A stretch of 64,000 nucleotides of DNA from Roridomyces roridus (lineage: Eukaryota; Basidiomycota; Agaricomycetes; Agaricales; Mycenaceae): contig JARKIF010000010.1 of assembly GCA_029378245.1 (NCBI GenBank), positions 1,674,001 through 1,738,000 of the forward strand, in the 5' to 3' direction. The notes under the pieces are model-generated. The model was not told where the DNA came from. It worked only from the letters and a program-made list of their open reading frames with translations, and ran no database searches. Numbering within the stretch: the stretch's first letter is position 1; each line of letters opens with the position of its first letter. The translations under genes were made by a program, and so were the position numbers. This document shows, in pieces, positions 33,440-43,420 of the stretch.

Positions 33440-34519
33440 TTGCCGCTGAAGCCCATCCCAATGACGCAGTTTGCGACATCGGTGGCCCATTCGTCCATCC
33501 TCAGCTCGGAGTCGGGCCCTCTTGGAGTGGTGGTGACGGGGCGTGCGGGGCGAACGTACCCTTCCAGATCTCACCACCGTCTCGCCTTCCGAGACAACAT
33601 AGCATTGACAGGCATCCCTCCATCCACTGACACTGCCTCACCCTTGCAGTCCATCTCCCTGCCTTTCTTCTCGCCGGACCCTACGACCTCTGCTCCGCCT
33701 CCACTGCCTCCTCCTCCCCTGCCTACGTCCAGTAGCGCACCACCACCACCACCATCTGGAACCACTATCCTTGATTCTTTCCCGCCGATAAAGGCCAGCT
33801 CTGCGCCCCCACCACCCCCTCCACCTAGTCACTCTAGCTCTCCTTCTCCGTCGCCCTCGAGTTCTGCGCCCGTGTCGTCGTCGTCACGATTCAGCCAGAG
33901 TCGAGTGTCGGCCTCGAGTAGCACGGACGTCGGTACTAGTGGGAATACCGTTCTTTTCGTCCCGTCCGTTGCCTTGTCGTCCACAATCCCTTCTTCGACA
34001 TCTCCTCCGACCGCACAGGGACCAGTCGATCCGTCCACCCACGTACCTGTGATCGTAGTCGGCACGATTGTCCCCATATTCCTCCTCCTGCTCCTCGGGA
34101 GCATTCTCATCACGCTTTATCGCAGGCGCCGCCGTGGTGGGCCGGAAACGGACAACACGTTCGCGATCACTCAATGGCGTCAGCACTGCCAGGATGGAGT
34201 CGGCCCATCTGTCCCCACGGCAGACGCTGCCCCGACTACACCCATCTTCCTTCTACCCCCGGCGCAGGAGCCCACTCTTTCTCCCAGACGTCTCCACGAT
34301 CCAGAAAAAGCGCGGCTAGCTACGAGGGATGTAGATGAGGAGCGCCCCGTGACCACCGGTATCACGCCGACCGAGGTACAAACTGGCACAACGGGTGAGA
34401 CCCGAGTACGCGCCGTCTCGCGGGCACCCACCTTCCGGTCGTTGGGTTCCTTGGCCGAGCCGCTCCCCGAGTACTCCGAACACCCGCTGCCGCAGATACC
34501 CGTTTTACACGCTGTTTGA
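33440..34519 (+). CDS. Single-pass membrane protein with Pro/Ser-rich ectodomain
   Basis: 359 aa in one frame. Residues about 70-200 are Pro/Ser/Thr-rich, with runs of PPPPP and SSSPSPSPSS, suggesting an O-glycosylated stalk. A membrane span (VPVIVVGTIVPIFLLLLLGS) lies near residue 215-235, followed by RRRRR as stop-transfer. The cytoplasmic tail carries LPPAQEP and, near the end, PLPEYSEHPLP, a PPxY-like motif. The layout matches the decayed gene at 12121-13066. No signal peptide is visible at this start, so an upstream exon (33034-33438 region) probably supplies it. Function unknown; a cell-surface sensor or adhesin is plausible. Confidence 0.7.
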   Translation: MPLKPIPMTQFATSVAHSSILSSESGPLGVVVTGRAGRTYPSRSHHRLAFRDNIALTGIPPSTDTASPLQSISLPFFSPDPTTSAPPPLPPPPLPTSSSAPPPPPSGTTILDSFPPIKASSAPPPPPPPSHSSSPSPSPSSSAPVSSSSRFSQSRVSASSSTDVGTSGNTVLFVPSVALSSTIPSSTSPPTAQGPVDPSTHVPVIVVGTIVPIFLLLLLGSILITLYRRRRRGGPETDNTFAITQWRQHCQDGVGPSVPTADAAPTTPIFLLPPAQEPTLSPRRLHDPEKARLATRDVDEERPVTTGITPTEVQTGTTGETRVRAVSRAPTFRSLGSLAEPLPEYSEHPLPQIPVLHAV

Positions 34520-34725
34520 TTTTTCGTGTAGGACTCTTGGCGCTGTACATATGCTCCGAGTTCCCGTCGAATCAATCCAATTATACCGCTGCCTCCTGCA
34601 TTCATCTCGTTCTATGATGGAACACGCCTCTTCGGCAGTGGGAAGTTGACCCGGATCAAGCTCGCCCCAGCTCCACAGTGATCTCATCGGCAACGCATAG
34701 GCGTCATGCCTTGTTCGAGTTCTCC

Positions 34726-34731
34726 TATAAG
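34726..34731 (+). promoter_or_regulatory. TATA-like element of copy C
   Basis: TATAAG, 44 bp before the ATG at 34770, in the same relative place as the TATA boxes of copies A and B. Confidence 0.45.
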
Positions 34732-34769
34732 TTCTTGCTCACTCGCGCTACCAAGCTTCACCACATACC

Positions 34770-36005
34770 ATGACTTCCACGAACAATACCAACAGCAGCG
34801 GGATCGGCAGCAAAGTCAAGTAAGTGTACCCTCGGTCTTTTGCCGAATTCACTCAACTTGTATGCACAGAGGCGGCGCCAAAGTAGCACACGGTGTAGGC
34901 GACCTCGTCGTCGGCGAGACACGTGCTGCCCTCGGCAGCGTGGAGAAACGGGACTCGAGCGCCCATGATGAGATTGCCAATCGGGGCCGGAGGGAGATCG
35001 AGGAGGGGATAGCCATGATTAAGGGCAAGACGGTGGGCTCTGCGGCGGCGAATGCGCAGTCTGCCGGAGCTGGTGAGTAGTGCGGCCTTGGATTCCTACT
35101 TCCAGGTTTTCATTATATCAGGATATGGCGGTGGAATCAATCCAGATGGTGCTACTCATGCTACGGGGTTCGCTGCGCCACCGGGACGGGAGTACGAACA
35201 GAGTGCGTCTTGTGAATATTCTCTTCGATGTGATACTAAGACGTTCCGCTTAGATTCCACAAACAATTCAAACACTTATACTGCAGGGAATGACGGTGTG
35301 CATTGTTGCTTCCTCCTTCACTTTCAACTCACTCACCGTTCGAACAGGCTGGGGATCGGGGATAAACAGCGCCAACCCCTCCGCGACTACCAACCCCACC
35401 GGATTCTCTGCGCCACCGGGCCAGGAATACGCACAAAGTCGGTCTCCCTCCTCTTTCTCCCCCAATATCATCCAACTAATGTATCCCTCAAGATTCCACC
35501 ACAAATCGAGGAGCGCCCACGGATCTGAGACAGGTTCCAGAGCACGACGCTGCAACTGCCAACCCTACTGGGCTCCCTGGTCCTCCCCAGGCGCATGAGT
35601 ACGCACAAGGTCGGTTCTCCCTCCTCTCCGAGCTTCTCCGAATTAATATTAATCTGCTTCTTAAGACGTTCGCAGCGGTACAGCTGCCAACTCTACCGGC
35701 GGCATCCCTGCTCCTCCCCGGGCACATGATTACGCACAAGGTCGGTTCTTTCTTTCTCTCCAGCTCCTCGGAATTAATGTATTCCCGAAGATCCCACCGC
35801 AAATCAAGGAGCGCCGACAGATCTGGGACGCGGTCCCAACGCTTACAGCGGTCACGGTGGTGGAAACGCTGATGTCGAATATCCTACGTCTGGAGGGCCG
35901 CCGCCGGATTATGGCACGAGCACGGGGATGGGGAATACTCACCCGACGCAGCTTGGGACGAGGCCGGTTGGAGGGCGGGAGTTTGAGGGAAGGAATGTGC
36001 AGTGA
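34770..36005 (+). CDS. Small Gly/Asn-rich repeat-motif protein, copy C
   Basis: The most complete copy. It starts MTSTNNTNSSGIGSKVK. After an intron comes the core AKVAHGVGDLVVGETRAALG...DEIANRGRREIEEGIAMIKG. Exons then encode five related units ending in APPG.EYEQ or (A/G)PP.AH(E/D)YAQ: THATGFAAPPGREYEQ, NPTGFSAPPGQEYAQ, NPTGLPGPPQAHEYAQ and NSTGGIPAPPRAHDYAQ, plus a shorter one. The last two exons and their introns are near-duplicates of each other (both have GCACAAGGTCGGTTCT at the exon end), so this copy grew by tandem exon duplication relative to copy A. The C-terminus is MGNTHPTQLGTRPVGGREFE, ending ..RNVQ. A structural or stress-linked role is a guess only. Confidence 0.75.
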
Positions 36006-36184
36006 GTTGCCATTGGGTTCCAGCAAGGCGTTCGTGAGTAACACTGCGGATGCGTTACATACAATAAATGTATTCATAATTCTTGTACAATGAGCTGGTG
36101 TCCTTGGCTCACCATACGACGAGGTGAACAAACGGAAGACAGGAAACTCAAAAAGACAGGGGGCAGACATCGCATCCCAATCAC

Positions 36185-36273
36185 AGTTGGTCCTGGAGTC
36201 GAACCAGTCCCTCCGCCACAAAGCTCCAGGGCAAGTTCCAATGTTCGCGGACGCACTCCAAGTGCTACCAAGT
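36185..36273 (-). ncRNA. tRNA-like unit D1
   Basis: Acceptor ACTTGGT/ACCAACT (6 of 7). D-stem GCAC/GTGC. Internal stem TCCGC/GCGGA around a 30-nt insert. T-arm CTGG-TTCGACT-CCAG. T5 lies 30 nt downstream (36150-36154). Confidence 0.55.
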
Positions 36274-36530
36274 GTAATTGTACAGGCATATCCCCCGCAA
36301 TGGGCCAAACTCACGAGCGATCAGCTTCTAGTTTGTCGAGACTCGAGAGAGGATGATGCAAAAAAAGACTTCTAATGAACGGCAACAGCCACCCATGGCC
36401 AGTCCCGAATCGAACGGACTCCTCTTCTGCACGTGGAAATTGACTGGTGGAGTGAATGGTATTCTTCTCTGAGCTCTCATTCAGGTACCAATGAAACGAA
36501 AGAAAAAAACCTTTTCAAGAAGCATTAATC

Positions 36531-36618
36531 ACTGGGTCCCCGAATCGAACGGGGCCATCCGCATCCCGATATAGCGGACGAACCACTGGGGACGGACGCA
36601 CTGCAAGTGCTACCGAGT
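36531..36618 (-). ncRNA. tRNA-like unit D3
   Basis: Acceptor ACTCGGT/ACCCAGT (6 of 7). D-arm GCACTTGCAGTGC. Internal stem TCCGT/GCGGA keeps pairing through a T-G wobble. T-arm CCCCG-TTCGATT-CGGGG is perfect. T7 lies 21 nt downstream (36503-36509). Confidence 0.6.
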
Positions 36619-36831
36619 GTCAAGTGTCATTCGAAAGTTCGCAGACCATAGATGGCTGAAGGGGGCGTCAGCTTGAAGGAGTATCCGAGTCGAACTCTCT
36701 GGGAAAGTCGCCGTGGAATGCTCAAGATTCAACCATTAGGAATTGCCTCTCAGAGGCGCAAGGGAGCTCAAATGGGAAATCACAAGGTCACAAGAAAAAT
36801 AGGAAAAACATCCATGAAGCAGCACTGCAGT

Positions 36832-36927
36832 ACTCGGTCCCCGAATCGAACAGGGCATTCCGCAGCCTACTTGACTCCTTCAAGATCCACGGACTAATCA
36901 AGGCGGACGCACCAAGTGCTACCGAGT
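36832..36927 (-). ncRNA. tRNA-like unit D5
   Basis: Acceptor ACTCGGT/ACCGAGT pairs 7 of 7. D-arm shortened to GCACTTGGTGC. The internal stem TCCGC/GCGGA extends inward by CTTGA/TCAAG. T-arm CCCTG-TTCGATT-CGGGG with a T-G pair. Two A5 runs, 36795-36799 and 36804-36808, lie 23-33 nt downstream of its 3' end. Confidence 0.6.
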
Positions 36928-37021
36928 TCTTTTCTCTCCCCCAATCCTTCAACGGGACATTAACTTGAACCGGAATCGGGGCTGCAATAAATGGAAAAAT
37001 GGTTCACAACGTGTGCGCATC

Positions 37022-37109
37022 ACTCGGTCCCCGAATCGAACGGGGCCGTCCGCATCCCAATTTTTCCGTGTCGAACACAGGGACAGACGCACTCCAAGTG
37101 CTACCGAGT
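37022..37109 (-). ncRNA. tRNA-like unit D6, best preserved
   Basis: Acceptor ACTCGGT/ACCGAGT 7 of 7. D-stem GCAC/GTGC. Internal stem TCTGT/GCGGA held by two T-G wobbles and extended by CCC/GGG. T-arm CCCCG-TTCGATT-CGGGG 5 of 5. T5 lies 22 nt downstream (36995-36999). 88 nt long. No readable anticodon in the usual place. Confidence 0.65.
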
Positions 37110-37281
37110 TATCATTCCAAAGTTGGCAGACGGTAAAAGTCTAAAGAGGGATCATCTAAATGACAATCTCTGGGCGGTCGAAAGACGCTAATCTTCCATG
37201 ATGAATTGCCTGTCAGCGTCGCAAGGGAGCTCGAGTGGGGAATCAAAAGGACACAAAAATCATCAGGGATGCAAAATCAGT

Positions 37282-37367
37282 ACTCGGTCCCCGAATCGAA
37301 CAGGGCCTGCCGCAGCCGGATTGAATCACCACATATAAACGGCGGATGCACCCAAGTGCCACCGAGT
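37282..37367 (-). ncRNA. tRNA-like unit D7
   Basis: Acceptor ACTCGGT with ACCGAGT, 7 of 7. D-arm GGCACTTGGGTGC. Internal stem TCCGC/GCGGC with the outer pair lost. T-arm CCCTG-TTCGATT-CGGGG. T5 at 37255-37259, 22 nt away. Confidence 0.55.
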
Positions 37368-37648
37368 TCTCGTGTCCCCCTTTTTCAATGTGACATCGAC
37401 CTGGAACCGGGATCCTCTCACTGGAGAATTGGCCTAAAAAGAACACGCAAGCGTAATCAGTATTCGAGCCCGGATCGAACGGGTCCGCTGGCGTTGGTGC
37501 ATCTGCGGATGACCTACTCGAACTGGTACTGTTATAGCAAGAGGTAGTGGATTCATGAGTACTGGGATTCCGCGGCCACGGTACGATAGGATGGAAGTGG
37601 GTTCTACAGACACGCGTCGTCTAGAAAACAGAGAATGAAGTCAGAGAT

Positions 37649-38573
37649 CTATACTTTCCCGTATCCGCCATCCGCCAAGAACGTCTTCGTCCTCTGGACA
37701 ATCGCATCCAGTCCCGCGAGCCAGCGCCTCAGCTCGTCATGAAACTTCTCCACATCGCCACCTTGCGATAAACGAGCAACAAAGTGTTCGCGAGTGGGGA
37801 CGGTGAGGATGGCGAGCTATCGCGGGAGGTTCAGGATAAACTTTGAGAATTGGAAGAACACGCACCGTGATCGCAGAACGCACGACGAAGGTATGGTGAT
37901 GCCTGAGCACGACGTCGTAGCTCCTTCGAAAACAGACTGGGAGCGTACACTGCGGCTCAGCTTGCATGATTTGCAGAGCGAGGCAGGTAAAAGCCATGCA
38001 TCTTGGCGTTGACCATAGGCTCAGCGCGGTGGACAATAGATTGACACGATTACACACCTGATGAGCCGGACGACACATTGGTACGGATACTTGACGCCCC
38101 GCGCGTGTGCTTGTCTGACCAGAGATTCAAGAGTACCACAATCTGCTCGCGCAACGTCAGATTTGTACTCGGCGCGAACGCCCTGTAGCAACTTCAGCTA
38201 GATTCGGAGATGGGAATGATATTGACTGGGCGCACGCACAGCGATGTTAGCCTTCAGATCCGCCTGTACGAAGCCAAAGACACCGACGCCTAGCAAATCT
38301 GCTCACATCTACGTCAACTGCAGGGAGACCGATGGTGGCGAGCGGCGTACCGAACATATCCGCAAGACCTGATAGCCACGTCAGCTAGATTCGGAGATGG
38401 CAATGATATTGACTGGCCGTCAGCGGCGAGGAGAAAGTCGTCTGTGGGGACGCCAGCGTCGGTGATGACGATGTCGGCGAATGACTGGAGGAAGAGGAGT
38501 GCCTCAATGGTAGGTATCGGACGGCATGGGTCCGGTGGGAGGGCACCTTCACGGTTTCGAAATGTGGAGGCAT
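37649..38573 (-). CDS. Glycolipid transfer protein (GLTP) domain protein
   Basis: The start at 38573 (context CCCACCATGC) gives MPPHFETVK. After an intron comes ALLFLQSFADIVITDAGVPT, then DDFLLAADG and LADMFGTPLATIGLPAVDV, FGFVQADLKANIAVR, and LLQGVRAEYKSDVARADCG, which holds the ganglioside-site-like Asp/Asn region. Further exons give GTLESLVRQAHARGVKYPYQ, MAFTCLALQIMQAE, YDVVLRHHHTFVVRSAITV (the conserved His of the lipid headgroup site) and the end ELRRWLAGLDAIVQRTKTFL...YGKV. The family moves glycosphingolipids between membranes in the cytosol. Several introns, two of them odd (see the repeat entry). The exon joins are inferred from homology. Confidence 0.82.
38197..38416. repeat. Near-identical 33-nt insert in two GLTP introns
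   Basis: GCTAGATTCGGAGATGGS then AATGATATTGACTGG occurs at 38197-38229 and 38384-38416 with one mismatch. On the gene strand each sits at an intron position, begins GCC(C)AGTCAATATCATT and ends near AATCTAGCTGA plus a nearby AG. Neither has a GT donor at the point needed to keep the GLTP reading frame. Confidence 0.75.
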
Positions 38574-38906
38574 GGTGGGCGGAGACAACGTGCGTGATGT
38601 GGCAGTGCCCGATGATCCGGGTGTTGATGTCATGGATTTCTGGCTTGAACGAAAATACCCGCCGCACCCGAAGAGCTTTCAGACTGACCGCTGCGACGCC
38701 GTCTCAATTCATTGTCGCAACATTCAGTCTGTTCAATGTCGATTTCTGTAAGCTCGGCAAAAAATCGTATGAAATCGATATCCAGGATCCTGCCATTGAT
38801 GATTGCGCGGGCCACATCCACTAGGAAATGACCTCCAGTGCAAAGGATGCTGATGCAGAGGATGCCTCCAGGGAGGCGCCTAAAGCACAGCTGCCATTGC
38901 TGGCGT

Positions 38907-40600
38907 ATCGACCCCGGGACGTTCTTCGAGAATGGGAGTGACTTTTTCAGGGATTCAATCGTTGAACCAAGTTTGGTTGGAATTGAATTTAGCTCAGTAC
39001 CACTATGTTCCTGCTAGCTGTACAGTGGGGAAACCCGGTACTGGTCCAACAACTGCCTGAACACCCGGGGCAAAAAGCTCATCTTGCACGTTTGGAGGGC
39101 TTGGTCCCCGAGTCGGACGCGATCTCCCACGAATATATAATCGATATCACGAGCAATACACATTGTTCGCAGACGCACTCCTGGTGCCACCGAGCACTGA
39201 ACCCTGAGGTTCCCTCACCCATCCGTCAAACAGGAAAGCTGACATAGATGAAGTTGCCTGTATGTCGAAGGAGCTGGAACACATCGCTAGAACCGTAAAA
39301 CAGTTGAATATCCCCGCCGATGAAACCAGACCCCGGGTCGAACGGAATGCCTTAATAGAAATTGGATGACAGTCCACATCCCCGAGAACCAAGGACCGGA
39401 ACGCGTTTGTCGCCGTTTTATAACTTGACAATCCATCGATGAACGCGCGAAACAGACAGGTGACAAGTCATAGACAGACCAGGCTCTGGTCTACCCCGGG
39501 ACACTGTTCGAGAATGGGGGTGACTTTTGAGGGTTGACTCGTTGAACCGAGTTAGCTTGAACCAAGTTGGATTGGAATGGCATCGAGCTAAGTACCGTTT
39601 ACGCTCTTGCTAGCTGTACAGACTTACAGTTGAGAAACCGATATTGATCCAACAATGCAAGAACACCCGGCAGCAAAAACACGGTCGGCTCACATGCAGG
39701 CAGCTCGACCCGAATCGAACGGGATAACCTCATGGACTTGCAATTGAATCAGGTGAACTTCACAAGCCGTGGCTGCAGTGGAGCATATTCTCTTAGATAT
39801 CAACCGTCATTTTGTTGCCGTTGCGCGCCTGGACACTGCCTGGAGGCGACATCTCCCGAACGAAACGGACAACTAGCCTCTTATGATGGCTTGGTCCCCG
39901 AGTTGAACGGGCTCCCGCAAAGATGTCATCAAGTTGCACCGTAGCGCTCGCAAGAGGCATTCCTGGCTAGCGCTGTGTTGCATGCGAGGTTTCATCCAGC
40001 ACTTCGCCGACTTGGCTCCATCGTTCTAAAGAAAATCTCCGAGTTGAGTTAAGGCCCGCATGAGTGGTGAGACTGGGATCCTGGAATCGACAAAAGGATC
40101 AAACTGTCTTGCATCACGGCTTGGTCCCCGAGTCGAACGGGATCTCCTGCACTGACGGCCAGTAGGGATAGTCTGTCGAGAGAGATTCAGCAAGCGCTGT
40201 TTCTTCTCTGAGGAAAAATTGCTATGTGTCAAACAGGAAATTTGCCAACGGACTGAGATGAAGTTCATTTCGAAAAGAGCTTGAACACATCGCTAGAACC
40301 TTAAAAAAGCTTCGTTTCAAGCCCATGGACCCAAACCAGACGCCGGATCGAACGGAATGCCTGAATGACAGGACTATGTCGCTGGAAATCGACGCAGGGT
40401 CGTGAACCCAGCTCCAGGATCTTTTGTGTATCGGCTCACTCCAAGTACTGTATGGTCACGCCATTCAACCTCCCGCATCAACTACGGGATTCCGATCGAG
40501 GAGCATGATTGAAAAAGTAGCACGGAAAAAAAGAAGGATGTCACTCAGGGATTGGAAATCGTACAACATGCCCGAATTGAACGGGGACTGGACGGGAACC
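38907..40600 (-). repeat. tRNA-like array E, with nested tandem repeats
   Basis: Minus-strand T-arms at about 39110, 39338, 39710, 39904, 40133, 40347 and 40576. A ~200-bp leader (CCCGGGAC.TTCGAGAATGGG through TGCTAGCTGTACAG to AACACCCGG) occurs at 38910-39070 and 39497-39672. A second block (CAAACAGGAAA, ATGAAGTT, GAACACATCGCTAGAACC, TCGAACGGAATGCCT) occurs at 39228-39352 and 40230-40363, a period of about 1.0 kb. Most units here are decayed in the 5' half. A-runs of 4-7 precede most of them at about 22-35 nt. Confidence 0.65.
39099..39195 (-). ncRNA. tRNA-like unit E1
   Basis: Acceptor GCTCGGT/ACCAAGC (6 of 7; the first pair has changed on both sides relative to array D). D-stem GCAC/GTGC. 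The insert is AT-rich and longer than usual. The T-loop is altered (TCCGACT). T5 at 39072-39076, 22 nt downstream. Confidence 0.4.
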
Positions 40601-40969
40601 AGACTCAAACGTTTGATTCAACCTAGGACCTGGCACATCCGCGAAGATTGGTACATCATTGGAATTATCGTTTGGTCACGGTAACCATGAACTGATGCTT
40701 CAACTACACCATGCCGGCCGTAGCTTGGCTCTATTTACTGATTCGCACGTGTACTTATCATCGATGCCTCAGTCACATGATACATCACCACGCTCCTTGT
40801 TCTGCACCACCACCGTCGCGATTCTGGGACCCATTGCAAGTTTCTGTCGGCTGCATTGTTGTGCCGCACACAATCATATCGCTGTTGACCGTTCCACACG
40901 TCTGCTCCATGCCAGTCTCAAAATGACAGGACACATTTTGGGATCATGCTTGCTGTCTGGGTGGGCCTT

Positions 40970-40975
40970 TATATA
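40970..40975 (+). promoter_or_regulatory. TATA box of P450-1
   Basis: TATATA, 32 bp upstream of the ATG at 41002. Confidence 0.6.
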
Positions 40976-41001
40976 GCCGCCGCCGCAAGGCTTTCTTCAA
41001 T

Positions 41002-43211
41002 ATGGAACTCCCAGCTTCTACCAGTGGTCTTGCCGTGGCTATCATCGCCCTCGCAGCTGGATGCCTTTATGCAGCACGAACGCTGGCGTCTGCTTCTGAC
41101 GGCCGACGTCCTCCTGGGCCCCGAGGACTGCCTCTCCTCGGTAACATTCTTCAAATACCTGGATCTGTGGGTAAATCCTCCAATCTTTGTCGCACTTCTG
41201 ACGCGTTCTCCAGCATCTAGCAGCGTACTTCCGACGACTGTGTGACGAGTACGGGCCCATCGTGTCTCTCAATTTAGCAGGCTTCGTGAGTGACCCAGCA
41301 TGCCATCTTATCGTCTAATCACACGAACAGCCGGTCATTATCCTGGGAAACATGACTCTCGCCAAAGAGTTGCTCGAAAAACGATCAGCGAAATTCTCAT
41401 CCCGACCAACTGTCCCTTACTCCGTACGTTCCTCCAATAAACTCCGATCCACCAAGTCTGAATCATGTTACCAAAGCTCTGCTTTGACCCCGAACAAATC
41501 TACTGGGTATCCGTCTCGGGCCAAACGAACTTTATCGCACGCAAGTTGACTGCGGGAATCATGGCGGGCGTGCGCTTAGGGGAGACGGAACTACTCCAAC
41601 AATTCGAAGCTCTTATCTGTGCGAACCGTCTTTTGGAGGATCGAGGGAGGAATTGGTTTCGCGAGATCAATCGGTGGGGTTACATCCTAAGTTCGTGTGT
41701 CCCGCAAACTAAAATCGGGTTAGGACGTCAGCGAGTCTGGTGCTGTCAGCCGCGTTTGGTCTGCATTGCCCTACAGGGGACGAGCCGGAGCTCAAGGAGG
41801 TTGTCGATGTAAGTCTCATCACCTCCATCGTCATGTCCCTTAACCTCTCTATGTAGTGCGTAGCAGAAATGGTTTCCCTACATACACCCTCCGCGAGTAT
41901 AATCAACGCCCTACCCTTTCTCGAAACTCTGATTCCACGCTGGATTCCCACCCCGTGGCGCACGCGTGCAGCAGCCTTTCGCCGGCGCGAAGACGCGTTG
42001 TACGACAGGCTCGTGGAGCGGGCGGTGAATGGAGAGGCAGCTGGCATGAATACGTATGTCTAACCTTCTGTCTTTTTTCAACGATTCACGTTACGTTCAA
42101 GGTGGGCTGCTGCATTCGCGAGCGAGGATAAGCCCGAGGGAGACCAAAGGAAGTTGATGAACATCTTCACCAGTGTACGTCTCCAATTTACTGAGTGACC
42201 TTCTCTGTATGAATTGCAGGCTGCGTACGAAACGACCGCCTCCTCCCTACAAAGCTTCGTTCTCGCTTGTGTTCTTCATCCCGTTTGTGCCCAGCGCGCG
42301 CAGGCCGAGCTCGATAACGTGGTGGGCCCGGATCGCCTCCCAACTTTCAAAGACCGAGCGGCGCTGCCTTACGTTGAGGCCCTTGTGAGAGGTGCGTGGT
42401 CTCTTTCAGAACTTTCTCTGGTTCGATACTGAGGAAGACGGCAGAGACGCTGAGGTGGAGACCTGCGAGTACGTGTAATCTCTATTCGTGGCTATTCGCG
42501 GAGTTTTTGAACGGCTCTCAGTCAGGCTCGGCGTCCCCCATCGATCCACGGCAGACGATGTTCTGCAGTACGAGGGGAAGGAGTATTTTATACCCAGCGG
42601 AAGTATCGTCTTCCCACTCAACTGGTCAGTCCGATTCAACCAATCTCTTTCAATTATGCATCTGTTCATTTGCGCAACGTAGGGCAATTGAACACGACTC
42701 CACGAAGTACGAGGCTGAGGACACCTTCAACCCTGGACGATTCATCGACGAAGACAGTGGGCAGTTGAAGCCAGGGTACGAGACTAGTGCCTTTGGATTT
42801 GGGAGGCGCGGTGCGTTTAAATCTCCTCTCTGCCCTCCTGTCTTAAAGAGCCTCGCCGATGCAGCATGCCCCGGCGCCCCCTTTGCTGAACGCTCCCTCT
42901 GGATCAACATCGCCACTCTCCTCTGGACGTTCGATATCCGGAGATCCGACGAAGTGGACCCACGGACGGGGAAGAAGTGGGAGTATGGAGCCGCAGATGG
43001 GTGGTATAGCGGGGCGGTTCGTGCTTCCCTCCTTGCTCGTTTCTTTCGTCGACTCAGTCTACATCACTAGATCACTAACGCGCCGCTCGAGTTCCCCGCC
43101 GTATTCGAGCCGCGATCAGCGCGTCACGCGGAGGTGGTGAGGGAGGAGTGGGACGGGTCTGAGAAGGATTTGAATGTTTTGTTGCCTCAAGAAGGAAGAG
43201 CGCGTAGATAG
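41002..43211 (+). CDS. Cytochrome P450 monooxygenase 1
   Basis: N-terminal membrane anchor (LAVAIIALAAGCLYAARTL) followed by the hinge RRPPGPRGLPLLGN. Exons continue with FRRLCDEYGPIVSLNLAGF, NMTLAKELLEKRSAKFSSRP, ALTAGIMAGVR-like HxRK region and SAAFGLHCPTGDEPELKEV. The I-helix is AAYETTASSLQSFVLAC, ExxR is ETLRWRP, and PERF-like NPGRFIDE follows. The haem loop is FGFGRR|ACPGAPFAE, split by an intron (about 42811-42862). It ends KDLNVLLPQEG, with the stop at 43209-43211. All key residues are present. It lacks the I-helix intron found in P450-2 but has an extra intron near the 3' end. Endoplasmic-reticulum enzyme; substrate unknown, possibly the product of the neighbouring UbiA enzyme. Confidence 0.92.
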
Positions 43212-43371
43212 ATGGATTTCGAAGGTTGATGTAGATGTGCATGTACTTATTACTGAATGTAGGTCGGCATATGCGGGCTATCCCTGTTTCCCGGGTGCCC
43301 GCTCCGTTGTCTTTATCAATCCGAGCGCTCGGTCTTTGTCAGTCGTTCCATTACATCACCCACCTTCGTAT

Positions 43372-43378
43372 TATAAAA
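43372..43378 (+). promoter_or_regulatory. TATA box of the UbiA gene
   Basis: TATAAAA, 43 bp upstream of the ATG at 43421. Only about 160 bp separate it from the end of P450-1. Confidence 0.65.
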
Positions 43379-43420
43379 CGCGTAGTTTATAGCATCTGTG
43401 GATTTTCACTACTTGTTGCG

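Larger units (their letters stand above)
36150..37530 (-). repeat. tRNA-like array D, with a tandem higher-order unit
   Basis: Eight T-arms at about 36198, 36408, 36548, 36688, 36850, 37030, 37296 and 37475, all on the minus strand. The block 36531-36960 is repeated at 37022-37440: the pairs of units correspond, as do the spacers (for example GAATTGCCT.TCAG.G.CGCAAGGGAGCTC at 36741 and 37203). The higher-order period is about 455-490 bp. A-runs of 5-7 on the plus strand precede nearly every unit at 21-35 nt. Confidence 0.75.

Noticed and set aside
8889..37367. Calling the units ordinary tRNA genes with an amino acid identity
   Set aside because: No anticodon loop with U33 and a readable triplet could be placed, and the D-loop is too short. 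I therefore use ncRNA (tRNA-like).
36150..40600. Regularly spaced short repeats that might be CRISPR arrays
   Set aside because: The repeated parts are 75-105 nt tRNA-like folds with variable interiors and 150-300 bp pitch, the genome is fungal, and no cas-like gene is present.
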